47,042 nt of DNA, taken from positions 1-47,042 of the forward strand of contig CAJQPA010000014.1 in NCBI GenBank assembly GCA_905480145.1, given 5' to 3'. The notes beneath the pieces are model-generated. The model was not told the DNA's origin. It did not search any database and saw only the letters and a list, made by a program, of their open reading frames with translations. The translations under genes were made by a program, and so were the position numbers. Position 1 is the first letter of the stretch. Each line of letters opens with the position of its first letter. This document shows, piece after piece, positions 41,446-47,042 of this stretch. Origin of the DNA: an uncultured Flavobacteriales bacterium (GTDB lineage: Bacteria > Bacteroidota > Bacteroidia > Flavobacteriales_D > Crocinitomicaceae).

Positions 41446-42657
41446 CTAAGCTAAAACTTCTTTTACTTTATCTGCAGCTTCTTGCAACAGTGTTACACTA
41501 ATAACATCTAAACCAGAATCTTCAATTAATTTTTTTGCTTCTGAAGCATTCGTTCCTTGAAGACGCACAATTAATGGAACTGGAAAAGAACCAAATTTTT
41601 TGTAGGCATCTACTACACCTTGTGCTACACGATCACAACGAACGATTCCACCGAAGATGTTAATTAAAATCGCTTTAACATTTTTATCCTTTAGAATAAT
41701 ATTAAATGCTTTCTCCACTCTTTCAGCGTCTGCGGTTCCGCCAACGTCTAAAAAGTTAGCTGGGTTACCACCAGATAATTTTATGATATCCATTGTTGCC
41801 ATTGCTAGACCAGCACCGTTAACCATGCAGCCAACGTTTCCATCTAATTTAACAAAGTTCAATCCAACTTCATCAGCTTCTACCTCCGTAGGGTCTTCTT
41901 CTGTTTTATCTCTCATTGCAGCATATGCAGGATGTCTGTAAAGTGCATTTGCATCTAAAGTAACCTTCGCGTCTACCGCAATAATCTTGTCATCTGATGT
42001 TTTCAATACAGGATTGATTTCAAACATAGAAGCATCGCATCCTTCGTATGCAGCGTAAAGTGCAAAAACGAACTTAGACATTTGTTTCATAGCTTGACCT
42101 GAGAGCCCAAGATTAAAAGCAATTTTTCGAGTTTGAAAACCTTGTAAACCAACTTTAGGGTTGATTTCTTCCGAGAAAATTAGTTCTGGAGTATTTTCAG
42201 CGACTGCTTCAATGTCCATTCCACCTTCTGTAGAGTATATTATTGTGTTTCTTCCTTTCTCACGATCTAACAATACCGACATGTAAAACTCGGATGGTTC
42301 AGAAGCTCCTGGGTAATAGACGTCTTGAGCAATTAATACTTTATTTACTTTTTTTGCAACTCCGTTAGTTTGAGCTGTTTCAAGATGCCCACCTAAGATA
42401 CCTTTAACTGTTTCTTCTATTTTGTCAATACCTTTTGCAAGAACAACACCGTGAGATCCTGTTTCTTCAACAGTTCCTTTACCACGACCACCTGCATGAA
42501 TTTGAGCTTTTACAACATACCATTCAGTACCTGTTTCAGCAGTTAATTCTTTGGCCGCCGCAACAGCATCTTCTACTTTGTCGATAACCTTTCCTTCTTG
42601 GATAGATACGCCAAAGCTTTTCAATATTGATTTCCCTTGATATTCGTGTAAATTCAT
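41446..42657 (-). CDS. sucC: Succinate-CoA ligase (ADP-forming), beta subunit
   Basis: The 403-residue protein begins MNLHEYQGKSILKSFGVSIQ, has an ATP-grasp domain (VKAQIHAGGRGKG) and the C-terminal ligase domain with CMVNGAGLAMATMDII, GNPANFLDVGG and LINIFGGIVRCD. It forms succinate from succinyl-CoA with nucleotide triphosphate synthesis in the TCA cycle, with the alpha subunit SucD. sucD is not adjacent, as is common in Bacteroidota. A terminator follows and the gap to accC is 135 nt, so it is a single-gene unit. Confidence 0.97.
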   Translation of the reverse strand: MNLHEYQGKSILKSFGVSIQEGKVIDKVEDAVAAAKELTAETGTEWYVVKAQIHAGGRGKGTVEETGSHGVVLAKGIDKIEETVKGILGGHLETAQTNGVAKKVNKVLIAQDVYYPGASEPSEFYMSVLLDREKGRNTIIYSTEGGMDIEAVAENTPELIFSEEINPKVGLQGFQTRKIAFNLGLSGQAMKQMSKFVFALYAAYEGCDASMFEINPVLKTSDDKIIAVDAKVTLDANALYRHPAYAAMRDKTEEDPTEVEADEVGLNFVKLDGNVGCMVNGAGLAMATMDIIKLSGGNPANFLDVGGTADAERVEKAFNIILKDKNVKAILINIFGGIVRCDRVAQGVVDAYKKFGSFPVPLIVRLQGTNASEAKKLIEDSGLDVISVTLLQEAADKVKEVLA

Positions 42658-42792
42658 TTATCTGAAGTTTGTGTGATGTAAAATTAACAGTAATTTCCAA
42701 AAATTCATAAGAACACCTTTCTTATTTATAAAAAAACGTATGTCGATAAAATTAAGGAAGATTAAGTCTTTATTTGGACTATCTTTTAAAGA

Positions 42793-44277
42793 TTAAGAAC
42801 GACTCGTTCTCCATCCACTCGTAATTTCTCTTGACGCGTATTCTTTGCAGTCTTTTTCTTTGATAGAGTCCCAAATTTGATTCATTCCATGAGATAGGGC
42901 TTCTGCCTCTTCTTCCATTAGAGAGTACATTACTTTTGGGTCTTCAAAATAGTGGCGAACAAAATTAGTATCGAAATTGCCAGAAGTAAAAGCGTCATGT
43001 TTTAAAACGAACTTCCCAAAATCTAGAGTTGTTTTCAATCCAGAAATTTGATATTCATCAATTGCTTTTATAGTTCTCTTTATCGCGTGCTTCCTAGTTT
43101 TGCCCCAAACAACTAATTTTGCAATCATGGGATCATAGTAAATTGGAATTTCCATTCCTTCAGCAAATGCATCATCAATACGAACACTCTGCCCACTTGG
43201 CACTCTATATCTTTTTAATGAGCCAATATCAGGAGTGAAACCTCCTAAAGTGTCTTCAGCATATACACGAACTTCAATTGCATGACCATGTATGGCAAGT
43301 TCTTCTTGTTTCTTTGGTAATTTTTCACCACGTGCAACTCTAATTTGCCATTCAACAAGGTCGAGTCCCGTAATCTCCTCTGTAACAGGGTGTTCTACTT
43401 GTAGTCTTGTGTTCATTTCTAAAAAATAGAATTTATGATCCGCGTCAAGTAAAAATTCAACTGTTCCTGCACCATCATAATCGCATGATCTGCATACGTT
43501 TATTGCTGCTTCGCCCATTTCTTTTCTTAATTCTTCAGAAAGAATAGAACTTGGAGCCTCTTCAATAACTTTTTGATGTCTTCTTTGGATAGAACATTCT
43601 CTTTCAAATAAAGAAACAGTGTTTCCATGTTTGTCGCCAAACACCTGAATTTCAATATGTCTAGGTTTAGTGACAAATTTTTCAATGAAGCAGGCATCAT
43701 TTCCAAAAGATGAACGAGCTTCATTTTGAGCTAGTTTCATTTGCTCTTCTAACATTGAAGGTTCTTCAACCAAACGCATTCCTTTTCCGCCTCCTCCAGC
43801 AGTAGCTTTAATTAAAACAGGGTATCCGATTTCTTCAGCAATTTTTTTTGCTTGTTTAGGATCGTTAATTGCTTCATCAATTCCAGGTACTAAAGGAACT
43901 TTATATTTTTTAACAGCCTGTTTAGCACTTAATTTATCACCCATTATCTCCATAGCTTCTGGAGAGGGGCCAATAAAAGTAATTCCTGCTTGAGTTACTT
44001 TTCTTACGAAATCAGCATTTTCTGAAAGAAATCCATATCCAGGATGAATTCCATCAACACCCAAATCTTTGCAGTGCTGAATGATAAGATCTTGTTTTAA
44101 ATAACTTTCTGACGAAGGGCTAGCTCCAACGTAAACGGCTTCATCAGCTTCAATGACGTGCAATGCTTCTTTGTCAGCGTCAGAGTATATTGCGACACTT
44201 TTGATGTCCATTTTTTTTAGTGTTCGGATAACACGTCTAGCAATTTCTCCTCTGTTGGCAATAAGAACTTTCTTCAT
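42793..44277 (-). CDS. accC: Biotin carboxylase (acetyl-/acyl-CoA carboxylase subunit)
   Basis: The 494-residue ATP-grasp protein has MKKVLIANRGEIARRVIRTL, KATAGGGGKGMRLVE, FIEKFVTKPRHIEIQ, ERECSIQRRHQKVIEEAP and FLEMNTRLQVEHPVTEEITG with the catalytic Glu/Arg/Lys region intact. It carboxylates biotin carried by a BCCP partner. It is about 45 residues longer than the usual AccC; the extra C-terminal part ends in a Trp-Arg-rich motif. No accB or carboxyltransferase gene is adjacent, so it may serve a propionyl- or other acyl-CoA carboxylase rather than fatty acid synthesis. A good promoter lies directly upstream. Confidence 0.92.
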   Translation of the reverse strand: MKKVLIANRGEIARRVIRTLKKMDIKSVAIYSDADKEALHVIEADEAVYVGASPSSESYLKQDLIIQHCKDLGVDGIHPGYGFLSENADFVRKVTQAGITFIGPSPEAMEIMGDKLSAKQAVKKYKVPLVPGIDEAINDPKQAKKIAEEIGYPVLIKATAGGGGKGMRLVEEPSMLEEQMKLAQNEARSSFGNDACFIEKFVTKPRHIEIQVFGDKHGNTVSLFERECSIQRRHQKVIEEAPSSILSEELRKEMGEAAINVCRSCDYDGAGTVEFLLDADHKFYFLEMNTRLQVEHPVTEEITGLDLVEWQIRVARGEKLPKKQEELAIHGHAIEVRVYAEDTLGGFTPDIGSLKRYRVPSGQSVRIDDAFAEGMEIPIYYDPMIAKLVVWGKTRKHAIKRTIKAIDEYQISGLKTTLDFGKFVLKHDAFTSGNFDTNFVRHYFEDPKVMYSLMEEEAEALSHGMNQIWDSIKEKDCKEYASREITSGWRTSRS

Positions 44278-44312
44278 ATATAAGTGTATTTAGACTCTCA
44301 ATTAAGTGAATG

Positions 44313-44341
44313 CGAAGATATCAATTAAATAAATAAAACAA
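44313..44341 (-). promoter_or_regulatory. Promoter for accC
   Basis: On the minus strand TTG (44341-44339), an 18-nt spacer and TATCTTCG (44320-44313, one mismatch to TAnnTTTG) lie in the gap between tamB and accC. Predicted transcription starts about 30 nt before the ATG at 44277. Confidence 0.6.
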
Positions 44342-44370
44342 GTCAAATGATAGCGATTTTGACGGGATTG

Positions 44371-47042
44371 TTATGGATTTTGTTCTGAAGAGTCAACATT
44401 TTGTTTAGGCACCAGAACCTGCCTTCTTTTGCTTTTAATCGGGAATCGTTTATTTTTCTTCTTTCTGAAAATATCGAAAAAATACTGAATTGCTTTAAAA
44501 TCATCTGCCGTATGAAAGTCTTCTTTATACGTTAAACCAGCGCCTTGAGTAAAGGTCCCTTTATCTTGATTTTGAAGAATAGATTGATCATTGGATTCGT
44601 TGAATACATTAACTCGAAATGTTCCTGATTCGTTCAGAAGGTATTCGAGATGTACATCTCCTATGACATAATTTTCATCCGTAGTTTCATCAATTTTCTG
44701 ATTGCCAACTCCGAAACTACCTGATAGCACTAATCGGTCGTCTAAAAAACCTTTTTTCACTCCAAATTCATAACTGTTGTCTCCTGTTAACTCGTCTGAA
44801 TTTAAGTCAACATTTAATAAGTAATTTGAAGATATTTTTGAAAGAATTGAATTAATTTGATTCGCAAACAAGTCAATAGCAGCATTCCCATTCCCCGTAT
44901 TCGCGCCAACGAGTGGAGCAAATCGTCGCCACAAAAGAAGGGAAAAAAATTGGCGGTTTAATTCATCTGGGTCACTCTTGATTCTCCTGATAACTGATTG
45001 TGCAATATCACCAGCATTTGGCGCTGATATGTCAAATTGAATCGCTGGCTTACTTAAGGACTCGGTTAATTTGAGATAACATAAAATTTCTTGATGTGAT
45101 CCTGACCCTTCAGCCAATTGGTTACTTGTTAATACGGCTATATTTGTGTTTACTTTATAAAAGGTTTGCAAATCCAATTGTGCTTCATATGGATCACCTG
45201 TCCAGCTAATATTGCCGCCTTCTTCAATGAAAAACTTTTGTTTTACCGGCCCCATGGCAAAATCATAAACTCCATTTTTTACGGTATAAATCCCATCCAT
45301 GGTAATATCACCTATATTATTCAGATCAATAGAGATGTCTCCGGAACCACGCGCGGTAATTTCATCCTCCAATTCTTCACTGAAAATCAATTTTACAATT
45401 GCATCAGGAGTTACTTCAAAATTCATCTCAAGGGCAACACCAGTAAAATCAATTTTTGCATTATCAACAATAGTAGTAGAATCTTTATTAATAAATACAA
45501 TGAAGTTTTCATCGTCAAGATCTCCAATACCATACATTGGTATGTTAATGAGTGTTCCTCTCTTTGATTTTAAGTTGACAGTTATTTCAAGATTGTCCGT
45601 GTATCCGAAAATGTTGACAATTCCTGAAGCATAAGCTTTCCCATAATAGGAGTCACCGGCAACATGCTCAGTATTTAATATCAGGAATTGATCTAAAGGA
45701 AGTGCAATCCAAGGGTTTTCGGGGTCTTTGTTTATTGCGTCGTCTTCAAGGTCAAACATTAAGTCAAAATTGAAATCTGAGAAATTGTCGTGATAAACAG
45801 ATCCGATAATTTTTCCCGCATTTCCTTCTTCATCAAATATTGGTATTCCATTAATATAGAAACCATATTCATCTACTTCTATGATTCCATCAACTCCAAA
45901 CCTAGTGCCGAGAATACCAACATTAGCTGAGCCAGATATCAAGTGAATGTCGCCTTCAAGAACAGGTTGGTTTGTACTTCCTGATACTTGTAATTGTCCA
46001 TCAAGAAAACCACTTATCCCTTTAACCATCTCTGGACTAAAGAAAGCATTTGCAAATGATATGTCTGTTTTGTCAAAGTCAAGATTAAAATCAAGATTGT
46101 CTTCGTCCTTAAATGGGTAGTAATTCCCTAAGAAATCAAAAGTCTGAGCGTTGCGATAGTCAAGATCACCTTGTAGTTTTAAGCCTTTTATTCCTTCAAT
46201 CCATTCTGAATTAACATTGATGTTTCCTATTAATTGATTTTTAACTGTCAATGTGTCAATTCTGCCGTTTCCAATAAATTGAAAATCGTTAAATGGATCT
46301 GAAATGTAACCTGCAGATTTTAGAGTTCCTGCAAAAGGTACTTTATTTAATAGCATAGATAGTTCTTCAAGAATAATGTTTTCTACATTGAAAAATAATT
46401 TTTGGTTACGGTCCTTAGATGCCATTCCATTAAGAGTAATAAGCTGTTGATTTCTTCTTAATTCGAATTCTTGAACAGAAATAGTGTCACTTTTAATACT
46501 GAATTCTGAGGCGTTTTCAATTTCCCATTTCAATTCCTGTATGCTCAAGTATGAGGGTTCAAGAATAAAGTTATAATGGTTCCAATCGAAAATTTTAGTT
46601 TCCCAAATAAGTGATGATTCATTTTTTGTATTCTGGCCCCAGGAGACACTAGAATTCAAAATGTTTTGATGTCCTCTTCCTTTATAAAATACATCCGAAA
46701 ATAAACTTGTGTCACTAAAAGTAACGTTATCCATGTGGTACGAAATTGCAATATTGCTTGAATCCATGACATGCGTCAAATTCAAGTTGTTAAATTTGAC
46801 TTTACCATATCTTATAAAGTCGGAGTCGATATCCAATTTAAAGTCTGAATCTAGATCAAGAAAATGTCCATTTATTTTTGAATTTGGAGCAACTCTGAGT
46901 TCAGGAGCAAATATTGCTAAAAACTGTTCAGATGCTTTGAGTTCGATGTTGTAATAGAAATTATCCATTGTATGAGAGCGATTTGCAGTCATGTCAGGTT
47001 CTGAAAGAGAAGGGAATATCTTACTAAATTGACCTTTGAAAT
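44371..47042 (-). CDS. TamB/DUF490-type translocation and assembly protein, partial
   Basis: The reading frame is open to the right edge, so this is the C-terminal 890 or so residues of a larger gene. The visible part is a long, beta-rich repeat with alternating polar/hydrophobic residues, as in the lipid-groove proteins TamB and AsmA. The C-terminus has the DUF490-like features: FDISAPNAGDIAQSVIRRI, then LLLWRRFAPLVGA, LDLF/ALDLF-like IDLFANQINSILS, and final beta strands ending in a basic tail. TamB-type proteins span the periplasm to move lipids or help outer-membrane protein assembly. No partner tamA is visible. Confidence 0.88.
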   Translation of the reverse strand, partial: FKGQFSKIFPSLSEPDMTANRSHTMDNFYYNIELKASEQFLAIFAPELRVAPNSKINGHFLDLDSDFKLDIDSDFIRYGKVKFNNLNLTHVMDSSNIAISYHMDNVTFSDTSLFSDVFYKGRGHQNILNSSVSWGQNTKNESSLIWETKIFDWNHYNFILEPSYLSIQELKWEIENASEFSIKSDTISVQEFELRRNQQLITLNGMASKDRNQKLFFNVENIILEELSMLLNKVPFAGTLKSAGYISDPFNDFQFIGNGRIDTLTVKNQLIGNINVNSEWIEGIKGLKLQGDLDYRNAQTFDFLGNYYPFKDEDNLDFNLDFDKTDISFANAFFSPEMVKGISGFLDGQLQVSGSTNQPVLEGDIHLISGSANVGILGTRFGVDGIIEVDEYGFYINGIPIFDEEGNAGKIIGSVYHDNFSDFNFDLMFDLEDDAINKDPENPWIALPLDQFLILNTEHVAGDSYYGKAYASGIVNIFGYTDNLEITVNLKSKRGTLINIPMYGIGDLDDENFIVFINKDSTTIVDNAKIDFTGVALEMNFEVTPDAIVKLIFSEELEDEITARGSGDISIDLNNIGDITMDGIYTVKNGVYDFAMGPVKQKFFIEEGGNISWTGDPYEAQLDLQTFYKVNTNIAVLTSNQLAEGSGSHQEILCYLKLTESLSKPAIQFDISAPNAGDIAQSVIRRIKSDPDELNRQFFSLLLWRRFAPLVGANTGNGNAAIDLFANQINSILSKISSNYLLNVDLNSDELTGDNSYEFGVKKGFLDDRLVLSGSFGVGNQKIDETTDENYVIGDVHLEYLLNESGTFRVNVFNESNDQSILQNQDKGTFTQGAGLTYKEDFHTADDFKAIQYFFDIFRKKKNKRFPIKSKRRQVLVPKQNVDSSEQNP

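Noticed and set aside
45166-45567. 133-codon plus-strand ORF opposite tamB
   Set aside because: Antisense to a clear coding region with no start context or recognisable domain; similar antisense frames lie opposite pyrC-like and other genes.
1-47042. CRISPR arrays, insertion sequences, prophage or integron features
   Set aside because: I saw no repeat-spacer pattern, transposase, phage structural gene or att-like repeats; XerD is the housekeeping type.

Overview
The window looks like chromosomal DNA of a low-GC, free-living member of the Bacteroidota, probably a flavobacterium-like lineage. The signs are a type IX secretion (T9SS) C-terminal sorting domain at the left edge, Bacteroidota-type promoter boxes (TAnnTTTG, sometimes with TTG about 20 nt upstream), almost no Shine-Dalgarno sequences, frequent GTG/TTG starts, and lineage-typical genes (bshA, BatA-like VWA protein, TIGR02757 protein, GH3/beta-lactamase fusion, a dihydroorotase-like protein with a degenerate metal site). 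I see no insertion sequence, prophage, integron or CRISPR array. This is mainly housekeeping DNA with a few accessory genes.

Layout. 1-317 is the tail of a T9SS cargo protein. 303-6493 is a minus-strand block: a small membrane protein, mutL, two tandem rhomboid proteases, a membrane-anchored EEP-family phosphatase/nuclease, a YciO/Sua5-type protein and a class I glutamine amidotransferase. 6744-11451 (+) carries the GH3/beta-lactamase fusion, a PAP2_C lipid phosphotransferase-like protein and bshA (bacillithiol). 11453-15233 (-) has a SirB1-like protein, a membrane patatin and a hotdog thioesterase. dnaA (15583-17013) follows, preceded by a 31-codon ORF that overlaps its start codon. Then come an SPFH/band-7 protein, a secreted non-specific nuclease with an OB-fold tail, a YigZ protein, an M42-type peptidase and pckA.

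23001-27984 holds two unknown lipoproteins on opposite strands, rimO, a divergent xerD/aroQ pair with only 2 nt between the start codons, a tiny ORF and a methyltransferase. 27968-34004 (-) reads as one operon: ribBA, lolD-like ATPase, TIGR02757, BatA-like protein, dihydroorotase-like protein, methyltransferase. 34114-38788 (-) has lptFG, two glycosyltransferases and a NYN-domain protein. A START-like gene and three tRNA genes (Arg-TCT, Pro-TGG, Ser-GCT) follow, the first two with their own terminators. The right end has map with a small membrane protein, sucC, a lone accC and a tamB gene that runs off the window.

The genes mostly work separately: genome maintenance (dnaA, mutL, xerD), envelope building (tamB, lptFG, lolD-like, glycosyltransferases), central metabolism (pckA, sucC, accC, ribBA, aroQ) and translation (rimO, map, tRNAs). 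No clear novel multi-gene defence or mobile system is visible. The best leads are the ORF coupled to dnaA, the orphan plus-strand terminator downstream of bshA that implies long antisense transcription, and near-leaderless promoters at rimO and map.
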